A stretch of 64,000 nucleotides of DNA from Lewinellaceae bacterium. GTDB lineage: Bacteria > Bacteroidota > Bacteroidia > Chitinophagales > Saprospiraceae. Shown here in pieces: positions 35,478 through 45,141 of this stretch (its first letter is position 1; every line of letters begins with the position of its first letter). The translations under genes and the position numbers were made by a program. The notes below the pieces were generated by a model, which saw only the letters and a list, made by a program, of their open reading frames with translations, was not told the origin of the DNA and searched no databases. The stretch lies in assembly GCA_020636025.1 (NCBI GenBank), contig JACJYQ010000008.1, positions 62,001 through 126,000 on the forward strand, written 5' to 3'.

Positions 35478-35913
35478 ATCTGATTGGAAAATTTACCGTA
35501 AATGTAGGACGATATTTTTGGTCAGAAGCGCAAATCAACGGATAGTTTACCTCCTGCAATGTTATTTCGTTTAACGGTTGAGAAACAAGAAGGTTTAAGC
35601 GCCAATGCCTTGTTTTGACTATTTCTCAAATCAGTGGTATAATCCTAAAAAAAGATCCCGACAGCATTACGCCGTGGGATCCTTCTCCGATTAACCAAAT
35701 CAAACTTTCGTAATTGTATGTTCTAAACTCGTACTTTACCTTGATTTACCTTGATTTGTGTGATTTTGATGATTTTATGATTTTTCATATCCTGAGCCTA
35801 AGCGTGGTTGTTTCCGAGCCTGATTAGGGCATGTTCATAAACTGTATTTCAAAATCACTTGGTGATGTTATCACTCAATATTCTCCATGCCACCTTGAAT
35901 ATTAATTGTCCAA
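35478..35913. other. 436-bp intergenic stretch, AT-rich, no gene seen
   Basis: Beyond the minus-strand terminator at 35647-35682 it contains low-complexity runs built from TTGATTT/ATGATTTT words at 35738-35790. No convincing promoter box was found. Short frames here lack codon structure. Confidence 0.5.
35647..35682 (-). terminator. Minus-strand terminator downstream of the outer-membrane barrel gene
   Basis: On the minus strand GATCCC-ACGGC...GCTGT-GGGATC forms a stem with one bulge, followed by seven T. It lies about 230 bp after the barrel gene's stop. It is preceded by GTTAATCGGA, a block also found before the hairpin at 47434 (GTTAATCCGA). Confidence 0.7.
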
Positions 35914-38382
35914 TCAATTCCCCGACTTGATCCTTGAATTCACGTCCTCAGTACCGGTCTTTCTCTGTCTCGATCCTTTCACATTTTTATTTCCGAAACG
36001 GTAACTGAAATTCAGTTTCACGTTCTGGCTTTCCCAGTTACCATTGCCTTTCATGTATAAGCCAGGTGTATAGTCATTTACACTTCTCCATCCAGCGGTG
36101 CCCAATATGTCACCTACATTCACGCTAATGGTACCATTTCCATCCAGCACTTGTTTTCTTACACCGGCGCTGAGCGCACCCATGGCTTTAGTGCGGAAAA
36201 TTGCCTCGTGGATTGATGGTGAATTAAACCACCCGGAGAGTTGAAATGCCCATCCTTTTGGCAAACGGAATGTATGCTCATTGTACACATTAAAACTTGA
36301 GAATGAAGCTGTGTAGGCATATCCCTCTCTGAAGTTTGCCTCAAATTCGCTGATGACGCCCGTTACGTTGATGAAACTCTCCCACCATTTTGCTATTGGA
36401 ATTGGTGTACTGATGCTTAATGAATAGTTATTCTGCGTAGCAATGTTGCCTTGTCTCAGGAAGGATACTCCGTTGGCTGCTGTATCAATGTATTCGGTAA
36501 ATAAATCATTGGTATTGCTGTACCCAAGGGTAGTGTTGACTGCTCCTTTAAACGTATGAGTTAATTCCAGACTGTGTGTAAACTGAGGACGCAGAAACGG
36601 ATTCCCTTTTTTAAATGTCAATTCATCCAGTTTGTCTTCGAATGGGTTCAGGTCGCGATAGCTTGGGCGGTCAATCCTGCGGCTATAAGTCAGATTAAAC
36701 TGGTTGTCCTTACTAAGAGCATAGGTAACGGCTGCGCTTGGGAACCAGCTCAAGTATTCATTACTGGGCATTTCATTGTTTTCTGGTCTGAGGCTTGTGA
36801 GTTCCCCGGCCCAATCGGTATGTTCTGCACGAACGCCTGCCTGAAATCCCCACTTTTCCAATTGAACATTGTAGTTGACATACCCGGCATTTACCATTTC
36901 ACGATATACAAAGCGATTGCTTCTTCCGGTGTCGATCAAGGCCTCCCCATTAATGACATTGTAGAAATCAAAAGTGTTATCAGTCTCTACATCATTCAGT
37001 TTAAAGCCCACTCCAAATTTTCCTTTCCAAAGTTTTTGCTCCCAATCGGCTTTGATGATGGTGATATAGATGTCGGTCGGCGTATTATTTCGATAAATAT
37101 TTTCCGAAAGAAGGGTTTGTTCAGCAGCGTCGAAATACTGATTGGGCTGATATGAATCCATTCTGGAATGATAAATACCGCGATTGGCATCAATATTCAG
37201 TTCATTTCCTTTTTTATCGGCATACCGATAATTCACGTTGAAATCGAAATTGTCGCGGTATTGAGGTTGTCTGTTGCTGGCTATCAAAATCGACTCGATC
37301 TGATCCGGATTTTCCAGACTGGATATTACGGTTCTTGCCTGGCTTTCCCAGGGCCCATGAGCATGCCGACCATTCACCATAAATCCGATGGTGTTTTTAG
37401 AATCCAAAAAGAAGTCAGTACCCAGTTTGAAATTGTGGTTGTTATTGTTATCCGTCATTTCGGTCCTTTGATCGTAGCGACGACTTGGGTCATAGTTTGG
37501 CAGATTAGGATCTGGTTGAGAGCCTTGCTGATCACGCAATAGGTTGAGATTGTTGGCCCAATTGCCAAAATGATTGGAATAAGAGCCAAAAACATTGAGT
37601 TTTTTATTCCGGTGATTAAAGGAGAGATTCGCTCCTCCTTTCAATGTTTCTCCATAGATCGCCTGACCACCAATGGTTCCGTTTGTGCCATAAGCCTTGT
37701 TCTTCTTTGTTCTGAAATTGATGATCCCGGCATTACCGCTGGCATCGTACTTGGCAGATGGATTGGTGATCATTTCTATGGCTGAAACATCTTCTGCTCG
37801 CATAGTCTTCAACATGTCTGTCACCTCTTTTGAGTCCATGCGAACATCCCGACCGTCAATTTGAAAGCGAACTGAGTTTTTACCCTTAATGGCCACGTTG
37901 TCGTTGTTGTCGACCGTTACACCCGGTGCTTTTCTCAAAAGCTCTAGTGCATTCTGTCCCTGGGAATTGATGTTGCCTTCAACATTTAGAATTGTCTTGT
38001 CGGCCCTGACTTCCACTACAGATTTCCTGGCCGTGATGGTTACCTGATCCAGTTCTTTACTACTGGTAGCAAGCGACATGCTTTCCACCAATTTATCACC
38101 TCCATCATAATCAAATACTGCGCTGGCACCATTGCCGGCGCCTAATAATTTTGAATTGAGGAAATAACTACCGGCAGGGACCTGTTCAATGGAGTACTGA
38201 CCAGATTCATCGGTAATGGCGCCTTTTACCAGAACAGAATCGGCAGCGTTGTACAATAAAACCGTGGCAAACTCTGCCACGCTTCCGTCGGATTGAAATA
38301 CCGATCCCGATATTTTTTGAGCGTTTGCCCAACTAATTGAAAGTAATAGGAAAGCCAAAAGGAGGTTTCTGATTGATTTCAT
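35914..38382 (-). CDS. Outer-membrane beta-barrel protein, TonB-receptor-like (OMP_b-brl_3 type)
   Basis: 822 residues. It has a signal peptide (about 1-21, ending SWANAQ). A CarboxypepD_reg-like domain follows at about 22-105 (SGSVFQSDGSVAEFATVLLYNAADSVLVKGAITDESGQY). The plug domain lies at about 120-225 (LNVEGNINSQGQNALELLRKAPGVTVDNNDNVAIKGKNSVRFQIDGR, then MITNPSAKYDASGNAGIINFRTKK). A 600-residue beta-barrel follows. It lacks the terminal aromatic of classical porins, as is common in this family. It probably takes up or exports a ligand across the outer membrane. No SusD partner is present. Confidence 0.9.
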   Translation of the reverse strand: MKSIRNLLLAFLLLSISWANAQKISGSVFQSDGSVAEFATVLLYNAADSVLVKGAITDESGQYSIEQVPAGSYFLNSKLLGAGNGASAVFDYDGGDKLVESMSLATSSKELDQVTITARKSVVEVRADKTILNVEGNINSQGQNALELLRKAPGVTVDNNDNVAIKGKNSVRFQIDGRDVRMDSKEVTDMLKTMRAEDVSAIEMITNPSAKYDASGNAGIINFRTKKNKAYGTNGTIGGQAIYGETLKGGANLSFNHRNKKLNVFGSYSNHFGNWANNLNLLRDQQGSQPDPNLPNYDPSRRYDQRTEMTDNNNNHNFKLGTDFFLDSKNTIGFMVNGRHAHGPWESQARTVISSLENPDQIESILIASNRQPQYRDNFDFNVNYRYADKKGNELNIDANRGIYHSRMDSYQPNQYFDAAEQTLLSENIYRNNTPTDIYITIIKADWEQKLWKGKFGVGFKLNDVETDNTFDFYNVINGEALIDTGRSNRFVYREMVNAGYVNYNVQLEKWGFQAGVRAEHTDWAGELTSLRPENNEMPSNEYLSWFPSAAVTYALSKDNQFNLTYSRRIDRPSYRDLNPFEDKLDELTFKKGNPFLRPQFTHSLELTHTFKGAVNTTLGYSNTNDLFTEYIDTAANGVSFLRQGNIATQNNYSLSISTPIPIAKWWESFINVTGVISEFEANFREGYAYTASFSSFNVYNEHTFRLPKGWAFQLSGWFNSPSIHEAIFRTKAMGALSAGVRKQVLDGNGTISVNVGDILGTAGWRSVNDYTPGLYMKGNGNWESQNVKLNFSYRFGNKNVKGSRQRKTGTEDVNSRIKSGN

Positions 38383-38909
38383 AGCTTAATTTTCAGTCTT
38401 GAGTTAATAGGAAAAATGTCAACACGGATTTAAACTGATGTTACTGATCACACTGAAGCTAAAAAATACAGCATTCCAATTTCCATTGATTTGAGTTTCT
38501 CAATTCCTCCAGGCTGCAGCGATGGGATAATATCACGTGTTTTTGTTTTCGCTTCTTTGCCACAACCAGATGGAATCGACATTCTACTCAGTGTAATCCA
38601 TTAACCAGTTTTAATCTGTGCGACAAAGGTGAGTGTTTTGGGTACTTTGTTTAGCATAGAACCTACTAAAACATACTTCTTGGTTATCAATGACTGAAAT
38701 TATTCGACGAACCTAATTTCATATCTTATCAAACCACACTCATTCCTTTGTTCACCCAAGACAGACTCAAAGACGTCTATGTTACAGATCGGATGCATGA
38801 AAATTCTGAACAACCACTTTTCATAGACCAATGTGCTGTAATCACACACAAAAAAAGCGGGGCGACATTCGTCGTCCCGCTCCATTTAATAAAATGACAA
38901 CAAAAAACC
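38383..38909. other. 527-bp intergenic stretch
   Basis: Apart from the terminator at 38850-38880 nothing recognisable is seen: no RNA gene, and no open frame with coding character. The promoter of the barrel gene must lie in its left half, but no clear TAnnTTTG was found. Confidence 0.5.
38850..38880 (-). terminator. Rho-independent terminator of the DUF4382 lipoprotein gene
   Basis: The minus strand reads GCGGGACGAC-GAAT-GTCGCCCCGC followed by seven T. The stem is 10 bp with one G-U pair and begins 29 bp after the stop codon at 38910. Confidence 0.9.
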
Positions 38910-39854
38910 TTATGGCAATATGCCGATGACCATAATGTTCAGGTCTAGTTCTGTAGTGCTGCTCACCATTATTGAATTCAGGTCAATAAGTCCGTCTACA
39001 ATCAGTGTTCCCTGGAATTCCAGATCACCATCCTGATCGTCGTCCTGGTAAGCGGCAAAGTGTATTTCATATTCACCTCTTTCCAAAAAGGCAATATTGA
39101 ATTCTCCATTTGGTCCAACCGCACAACTGGAAATAGCATTTTTAAAAGCCACTCCGTTGCTGGCAGATATCTCGGTGTTCCGATCAAACGCACCTTTGTG
39201 GTACGCGTAGGCAACAATTTTGTCTGCGAGAATTATGCTGTTCTGGCAGGTCCCCTGCATATTTCCGCTTTCGGATTTCACCACCAATCGCATGGCGCTT
39301 TGCAAATCGGCAGCACCCACAAATGAATAGGGCTCTGAACCGCTATTATTATATTGAATGGCCTTACGCAGGTCAAAGTCAAGAACCAGCTCAGTGGTTG
39401 ATCCGGCTTCCACTACGAAATTGTTACTGGCGGTCACCGTATGAGAAGCAAGAACAGAAAGGGAATGTTTGGCATTGTCTAGGGTTTGGACGTAGCAACC
39501 CGGGCTATTACCGTTTTCATCGGTTTGGGTATCCAGTACAAGTGAAATCTGGCTGTAGGAACCGGCCTCCAGTTCACCAAGCCCAAGAGCAGCAACGTCA
39601 CCTTGCTGGTAAGTCAGCAGATCGATGGTTTTCTTTCCGGAAAAGCCATCAAATACCTGACCATCAATTTTGACTTCAGCCACTGTAATGAAGACCGCTT
39701 TCACATCAGGGTCGTCACTGGGACCATCGGTAATTTCCAGCCGAACCTGACCTGAAGTGCCATTTGTAGACTGGTCCTTGTCACAGGAAGTGAATACTGG
39801 CAGGAATAAGGCAAGTGCAAAAATTAAGACGGATGAAATTTTCGTGTACTTCAT
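38910..39854 (-). CDS. DUF4382 lipoprotein
   Basis: 314 residues. It has a lipoprotein signal (about 1-24, lipobox FTSC). The DUF4382 domain follows at about 37-190 (VRLEITDGPSDDPDVKAVFITVAEVKIDG, LDLLTYQQG-like block, GELEAGSYSQISLVLD), a beta-sandwich. A carboxypeptidase-regulatory-like C-terminal part lies at about 200-314 (AYHKGAFDRNTEI...LERGEYEIHFAAYQDDDQDGDLEFQGTL). It probably faces the periplasm or surface. Function unknown for the family. It has its own terminator. Confidence 0.9.
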   Translation of the reverse strand: MKYTKISSVLIFALALFLPVFTSCDKDQSTNGTSGQVRLEITDGPSDDPDVKAVFITVAEVKIDGQVFDGFSGKKTIDLLTYQQGDVAALGLGELEAGSYSQISLVLDTQTDENGNSPGCYVQTLDNAKHSLSVLASHTVTASNNFVVEAGSTTELVLDFDLRKAIQYNNSGSEPYSFVGAADLQSAMRLVVKSESGNMQGTCQNSIILADKIVAYAYHKGAFDRNTEISASNGVAFKNAISSCAVGPNGEFNIAFLERGEYEIHFAAYQDDDQDGDLEFQGTLIVDGLIDLNSIMVSSTTELDLNIMVIGILP

Positions 39855-40339
39855 GGGATATAAGTTTAATAGTGATTAACTGATCGAAAAATTTCCTGAT
39901 CATAAAAGCTTACGAGCTTCAATGAGAATGAGTTTTCAGGAAACTCCTGATTTGAGTGGTATGTATTGTAACCGACAATTCAAAATCGAGCCGGCTGTCG
40001 TGTAAAGCAAATTATCACATTGGATAGGTTTGTTTACGCAGTAGGGAGGAGGAAAGGATTATGCAATTAAAACGAAGTCAAAAAGCCCATAATTGCATGT
40101 TGGAATTGTATTGATTTATTAAGAAAAACGGGTAGGCAAAGAATAAATAAAGCGAAATATAAATTTTTAAAATATTGAATATCAATAAAATACACACTTA
40201 TTAGTAGCCAGTCATTTACATAAAAAACAATTTTTTACGCTACCCTTTAATGGAAAAAATACCAGTTTTCATCCAGTAAATTTTCCGGGAAATCCTTGAC
40301 GGGAAAATTATTTAAAATTCAGGGGAAACCCGGAATATT
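39855..40339. other. 485-bp AT-rich intergenic stretch
   Basis: Strongly AT-rich, with a G/C-poor block around 40130-40260. No RNA gene, hairpin or coding frame was recognised; it should carry the promoter for the DUF4382 gene. Confidence 0.5.
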
Positions 40340-40493
40340 TTAATGGTTAATGGTTAATGGTTAATACTCTTGTTCAATATTCATTGTTCATTGTTCATTG
40401 TTCATTGTTCATTGTTCATTGTTCATTGTTCATTGTTCATTGTTCATTGTTCATTGTTCATTAACCATTAACCATTAACCATTAACCATTAAT
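40340..40493. repeat. Composite heptamer palindrome: TTAATGG arms around an ATTGTTC array
   Basis: The left arm has TTAATGG repeated about three times (40340-40365). The core has about eleven tandem ATTGTTC units (40375-40461). The right arm has CCATTAA repeated about four times (40460-40493), complementary to the left arm. The right end meets the stop codon of the next minus-strand gene (40495). The tandem core is a likely hypervariable tract. Confidence 0.9.
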
Positions 40494-40494
40494 A

Positions 40495-41781
40495 TCAGGT
40501 TTTCTGGTGCTTCTTTTTTGCCGCTGGGAACAATATGTTGTTCAGGATAAGTCTGAAGCCTGGTGATTGTGGGTGCAAATTCAGGTCGGTTGGAGGATCA
40601 CCTACATAGTGACGATAATCCTCGGGGTCGTGACCGCTGTAGAAAGTAAAAAAGCCTTTACCGTAGGCGCTGTGAATGTATCTGGCTTCATTGGCTGGTT
40701 TGTTCTCTCCCATGATCAGTACATTCGACTTGATGTATTGCTTTTTAAAGGCCGTACACTGTCCCATGAATCCTTTCACTGTGCGGGTTTGGCATTGGGT
40801 TAGCATGGTGGGCACCGGATCCCATTTCGCAGAAAAATCGAACAAGGTAAAATAGTCTTGTTCGGGTGATACCCTCCTACCCAATACTTCACTGTTATCT
40901 ATGGTAGAATGCTCATAGATCATAGGATCGGTAACAATATCGAAGTTCTCGAAGGCCAGCGTATTGTTGTAATTAAGCTTGCTTTTGTAGCCTGGATCAA
41001 TTGGGTCACCATCAAAAGGTGTGGCGCAAATATCAGTTCCCTCGGCCGCCAGGGCAATGTCGTAAGTATCTGTAGCTGAGCACATGGCAAACATAAAACC
41101 TCCATTCACCACAAACTCCTTTATGCGCTTGGTTACCTCTAGCTTTAACTCGCTCACCTTATCAAACCCATTTTTACGGGCCAGGCCTTCCATTAGTTTC
41201 ACGTGGTCACGGTACCAGGGCTGCCCGCTGTAATTCGCGTAGAACTTTCCATACATACCCGCAAAGTCCTCGTGGTGAAGGTGCAGCCAGTCGTAATCGG
41301 CCAGTTTGCCTTGCAATACTTCGGTATCGTATAATTTGTCGTAAGGTATTTCCGCATAGGTAAGCACCATGGTCACCGCATCATCCCAGGGTTGTATTTC
41401 CTGGCCTTTTTCGTCGCGGTCTGGAGTGTAAACGGCGATTTTGGGCGCTTTTTCAAGCTTTATCTTGTCCATATTCACCTCTGGATCAAGGATTTCATTT
41501 TCGATGGCTGCAAACTGGGCGTCGGCGATCACCTCGTAACTGACATCCCTGGTTTTGCATTCCTTTTCGAATGCAGGAGCATAGGCAAAGGCAAAGCTGC
41601 CTCCGCGATAGTTGAGCAACCAATAGGCTTCTACTCCTTGTGACAGTACCCAATAGGTAATGCCATAAGCTTTCAAATGGTTTCGTTGGTGGGTTTCATC
41701 CATTGGAATAAGGATCACGGACGCTTTCAACTGATTGCCTAAAAGGCAAAAAAGTGCAAACACAAATAGAACTCTGCGCAT
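40495..41781 (-). CDS. Conserved secreted protein, often mislabelled asparagine synthetase B
   Basis: 428 residues with a signal peptide (about 1-20, ending LKAS) followed at once by VILIPMDETHQRNHLKAYGITYW. From memory this opening marks a Bacteroidota family labelled asparagine synthetase B in databases. The sequence has no N-terminal catalytic Cys and no ATP-pyrophosphatase SGGxDS loop, so that name is not supported. A class I glutamine-amidotransferase-like fold is suggested by the GGFMFAMCSATDTYDIALAAEGTDI segment (a Cys after strand and turn) and HSAYGKGFFTFYSGHDPEDY near the end. Likely periplasmic. The true role is unknown. The gene stands alone. Confidence 0.75.
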   Translation of the reverse strand: MRRVLFVFALFCLLGNQLKASVILIPMDETHQRNHLKAYGITYWVLSQGVEAYWLLNYRGGSFAFAYAPAFEKECKTRDVSYEVIADAQFAAIENEILDPEVNMDKIKLEKAPKIAVYTPDRDEKGQEIQPWDDAVTMVLTYAEIPYDKLYDTEVLQGKLADYDWLHLHHEDFAGMYGKFYANYSGQPWYRDHVKLMEGLARKNGFDKVSELKLEVTKRIKEFVVNGGFMFAMCSATDTYDIALAAEGTDICATPFDGDPIDPGYKSKLNYNNTLAFENFDIVTDPMIYEHSTIDNSEVLGRRVSPEQDYFTLFDFSAKWDPVPTMLTQCQTRTVKGFMGQCTAFKKQYIKSNVLIMGENKPANEARYIHSAYGKGFFTFYSGHDPEDYRHYVGDPPTDLNLHPQSPGFRLILNNILFPAAKKKHQKT

Positions 41782-41815
41782 AACTGTTATGTATTAAATT
41801 GAATTTGAGATTAAT

Positions 41816-42103
41816 TCACTCCTCTTCTTTTAAAAGTTTCTTGAGCATTCGCTCATTATTCCACCAGAAAAAGGTGGCATGTGCAATTACTAAGGTTACC
41901 AGCAAAAAAGCCAGCGAAAACAATGCTCTCTTAGATAAGAAAGCCTCGAAAAAGGACATGTCAAAAAGGTCAATCAGGGCGTTTATCAAAAATATCATAA
42001 ACCCAAACAACATCCCATGAATGAGGCTATATTTGAGACGTCCCTGTTTGCGGATCCCGAGACACCATTTCAACATCCTTTCCCTTTCATTATCAGACAT
42101 CAT
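41816..42103 (-). CDS. Small two-transmembrane protein of unknown function
   Basis: 95 residues from the ATG at 42103 (MMSDNERERML); an alternative is 42100. Two hydrophobic segments at about 28-45 and 58-78 are separated by a short loop. A charged C-terminus (NNERMLKKLLKEEE) closes it. No family recognised. It has its own promoter box at 42156-42149 and lies 34 bp upstream of the secreted protein gene, so the two may be co-transcribed. Confidence 0.6.
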   Translation of the reverse strand: MMSDNERERMLKWCLGIRKQGRLKYSLIHGMLFGFMIFLINALIDLFDMSFFEAFLSKRALFSLAFLLVTLVIAHATFFWWNNERMLKKLLKEEE

Positions 42104-42148
42104 ACTGAACAATTTATTTTAGCATTTCATATTGGAGATTCTGTCTTG

Positions 42149-42156
42149 CAAAGATA
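42149..42156 (-). promoter_or_regulatory. Bacteroidota -7 box for the small membrane protein
   Basis: The minus strand reads TATCTTTG 45 bp before the start at 42103. The rest of the 386-bp gap up to clpB shows no RNA gene or convincing frame, and no heat-shock (CIRCE-type) repeat was seen before clpB. Confidence 0.5.
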
Positions 42157-42489
42157 TTGCCTGTAAATGAAATGGATGTATTTCACAAGTTGACACATGA
42201 CCAGTTTAATGTGGCTGTCAAAATGACGCAGGAATTGAAAAATTGTTGCCATTTTTTCCGAAAAATCGATTTGGACGCTAATTTGATCAGTGAATAACAT
42301 CCGCTGAAAGGCTTTGTAAAACTCGTGATTAAAGTCATCAAAACTTATCACAATCATGAAGACATACCTTTCACATTACCGTACATTTATTCCTTAGTTA
42401 ATCCAATATCATTTGAAACAGATGTCAGAACTTCAGGTTGATTTTTTGCATCATTCAAATGATATAACTCAATTGAATCTTAGCAAACC

Positions 42490-45141
42490 ATGACTTACGA
42501 TAATTTTACCATAAAGGCTCAGGAAGCCATCCTCCAGGCTCAACAGATTGCCGCCGGTTACGAGCAGCAAAGTGTTGATACAGCCCATTTGCTCAAAGGC
42601 ATGCGCCAGGCCGACGAGTCTGTGACCGATTTTATCCTGAAAAAGACCGGTACCAATATTCCCAGGTTTGAGGAAGAACTGGACAAGCTTATTTGGGAAA
42701 CACCAAAAGTACAGGGCGCCGACAAGCAATTCCTGTCAAACGAAGCCAACAAGGCAATTTCGGCTGCGAAATCCATGCTAAAGGATTTTGGCGATGAATA
42801 CATATCTCTTGAGCTGCTGCTGCTTGGCATTGCTAAAGGCAATGACAAAACAGCCCGGCTCCTGCGTGAGCAAGGTGCAACCATCGATACCATAACAGCT
42901 GCCATCAAAGAATTGAGGAAAGGCAGGAAAGTGACAGATCAGAGTTCAGACAACATTTACAATGCTCTCAATAAATACGCCATCAATCTCACAGAGCTGG
43001 CCGAAACAGGCAAACTCGACCCTGTTATTGGTCGCGACGAAGAGATCAGACGTGTGTTGCACATTCTAAGCCGAAGAAAGAAAAACAATCCGGTAGTAAT
43101 TGGCGACCCCGGTGTGGGTAAAACCGCCATTGTGGAAGGCATTGCCTGGCGTATTGTCAAGCACGATGTTCCGGAAACCCTCGCTGGGAAAAAGATTTTT
43201 TCACTTGATATGGCTGCGCTGATTGCAGGTGCCAAGTATAAAGGTGAATTTGAAGAGCGCTTGAAAGCCGTTATAAAAGAGGTAGTAGACAGTGATGAGC
43301 AGGTGATCCTGTTTATTGACGAAATTCACACGCTGGTAGGTGCAGGTGGTGGACAAGGCGCCATGGATGCTGCCAATATTCTGAAACCGGCCTTGGCCAG
43401 GGGCGAATTACGTACCATTGGGGCTACTACCCTGGATGAGTACCAGAAGTATTTTGAAAGCGATAAGGCGCTGGAACGCCGTTTCCAGGCAGTATATGTG
43501 GATGAGCCAAGTCTGGAAGATACCATCTCCATTCTGCGTGGTATTCAGGAAAAATATGAGAACTACCACAAGGTAGAACTGATGGACGAAGCCTTGATCG
43601 CCGCAGCTGAATTGTCACATAGGTATATTTCGGAAAGGAAATTGCCAGACAAAGCCATTGATCTTATTGATGAGGCGGCGGCCAAACTTCGACTGGAGCT
43701 CGATTCTGTTCCTGAAGACATTGACAAACTGGACCGCCAACTTCGTCAGTTGGAAATAGAAAGAGAAGCCATTAAGCGTGAAAAAGACACCCGCAAACTG
43801 GAGGCTATGAACAAGCAGATCCAGGATCTCCGGGAAAAGCTGGACAGCATGCGCGCCAAATGGACCTCGGAAAAAGAGATCGTAGAAGCCATTCAGAATT
43901 GCAAACTAAAACTGGAAGAGATGCACATTCTCTACCAGCGCGCCGAGCGCGAAGGCAATCTGGAAGACGCCTCCAAAATCAAGTATCAGGATATCCCGGC
44001 CCAGGAAGCCATGCTGAAAGCTGCCGAGGAAAAACTGGCCGAACTCGCTCCGGAAAACAGGATGACGACCCAGGTAGTTACTGCCAATGATATTGCCGAG
44101 GTAGTAGCTCGTTGGACAGGTATTCCGCTGGCCAAAATGATGAAGGGTGAAATGGAGCGCCTGTTGCATCTCGAAGATGAAATGCACAAGCGCGTAATTG
44201 GACAGGATGAGGCAGTAGAAGCGGTGAGTGATGCCATACGCCGTAACCGAGCCGGGCTCAGCGATCCTGACAAACCAATTGGCTCTTTTATTTTCTGCGG
44301 ACCTACGGGGGTGGGTAAAACGGAGCTGGCAAAGGCCCTGGCTGATGTATTGTTTGATGATGAAAAAGCCATCACCAGGATTGACATGAGTGAGTATCAG
44401 GAAAAGCACACCGTTTCCCGTCTGGTTGGCGCACCTCCCGGATACGTAGGATACGATGAAGGTGGACAATTAACCGAAGCCGTGCGTCGTCGTCCCTACT
44501 CCATTGTGCTGCTTGACGAGATTGAAAAAGCGCACCCGGATACCTTCAACATCTTGTTGCAGGTATTAGATGATGGCCGATTAACTGATAACAAGGGAAG
44601 AACAGCGAATTTCAGGAATACCATCATCATCATGACCTCAAACCTGGCGAGTGACCGGATCATGGAAACTTTTGAGGATTATGAGGAAATGCCTGACAAG
44701 CGCAAGCACGAGGTGTTTGAAGCAGCCAAGGAAGAGGTGATGGATGCCTTGAAGATGAATCTACGCCCTGAATTCCTGAACAGGATTGACGAGGTAGTGG
44801 TGTTCCATCCGTTGATGAAGAATCAAATGGCTCAAATCCTGGGTATTCTTACTGCTGAAATCAGTCAGATGCTGACCATGCAGGAGCTGAAACTCGAAAT
44901 TACCGACGACGCTGCCAAAGTACTGGTTGAGCATGGTTTCGATCCGAAATATGGCGCCAGACCACTGAAACGCACCTTGCAACGGGAACTCATCAATGAG
45001 CTAGCCAAGCACATGCTCGCAGGTGACTATGTAAAAGGCGATACCATAGTGGTGGATGCCAAAGGCGCCGCACTTTCTTTTGGCAGGAAGTCCGAAATGA
45101 ACGGAAAAGAGGTGGTGACGAAGGAGCTGGATGCTGTTTAA
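42490..45141 (+). CDS. clpB: ATP-dependent chaperone ClpB (disaggregase)
   Basis: 883 residues, slightly longer than E. coli ClpB. The Clp N domain is at about 1-145. AAA1 carries Walker A GDPGVGKTAIVEG and Walker B VILFIDEIHTLVG. A coiled-coil middle domain lies at about 405-525 (DKLDRQLRQLEIEREAIKREKD). AAA2 carries GPTGVGKTELAKAL, IVLLDEIEKAH and a D2-small domain. No IGF/L loop for ClpP binding is present, as expected for ClpB rather than ClpA/C. It rescues aggregated proteins with DnaK. Single-gene unit ending in its own terminator. Confidence 0.97.
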   Translation: MTYDNFTIKAQEAILQAQQIAAGYEQQSVDTAHLLKGMRQADESVTDFILKKTGTNIPRFEEELDKLIWETPKVQGADKQFLSNEANKAISAAKSMLKDFGDEYISLELLLLGIAKGNDKTARLLREQGATIDTITAAIKELRKGRKVTDQSSDNIYNALNKYAINLTELAETGKLDPVIGRDEEIRRVLHILSRRKKNNPVVIGDPGVGKTAIVEGIAWRIVKHDVPETLAGKKIFSLDMAALIAGAKYKGEFEERLKAVIKEVVDSDEQVILFIDEIHTLVGAGGGQGAMDAANILKPALARGELRTIGATTLDEYQKYFESDKALERRFQAVYVDEPSLEDTISILRGIQEKYENYHKVELMDEALIAAAELSHRYISERKLPDKAIDLIDEAAAKLRLELDSVPEDIDKLDRQLRQLEIEREAIKREKDTRKLEAMNKQIQDLREKLDSMRAKWTSEKEIVEAIQNCKLKLEEMHILYQRAEREGNLEDASKIKYQDIPAQEAMLKAAEEKLAELAPENRMTTQVVTANDIAEVVARWTGIPLAKMMKGEMERLLHLEDEMHKRVIGQDEAVEAVSDAIRRNRAGLSDPDKPIGSFIFCGPTGVGKTELAKALADVLFDDEKAITRIDMSEYQEKHTVSRLVGAPPGYVGYDEGGQLTEAVRRRPYSIVLLDEIEKAHPDTFNILLQVLDDGRLTDNKGRTANFRNTIIIMTSNLASDRIMETFEDYEEMPDKRKHEVFEAAKEEVMDALKMNLRPEFLNRIDEVVVFHPLMKNQMAQILGILTAEISQMLTMQELKLEITDDAAKVLVEHGFDPKYGARPLKRTLQRELINELAKHMLAGDYVKGDTIVVDAKGAALSFGRKSEMNGKEVVTKELDAV

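Noticed and set aside
38700..38885. 61-residue minus-strand frame downstream of the DUF4382 gene
   Set aside because: It is read through the terminator hairpin and has no family resemblance.
42127..42357. 76-residue minus-strand frame upstream of the small membrane protein
   Set aside because: It covers the -7 box of that gene and shows no codon structure.
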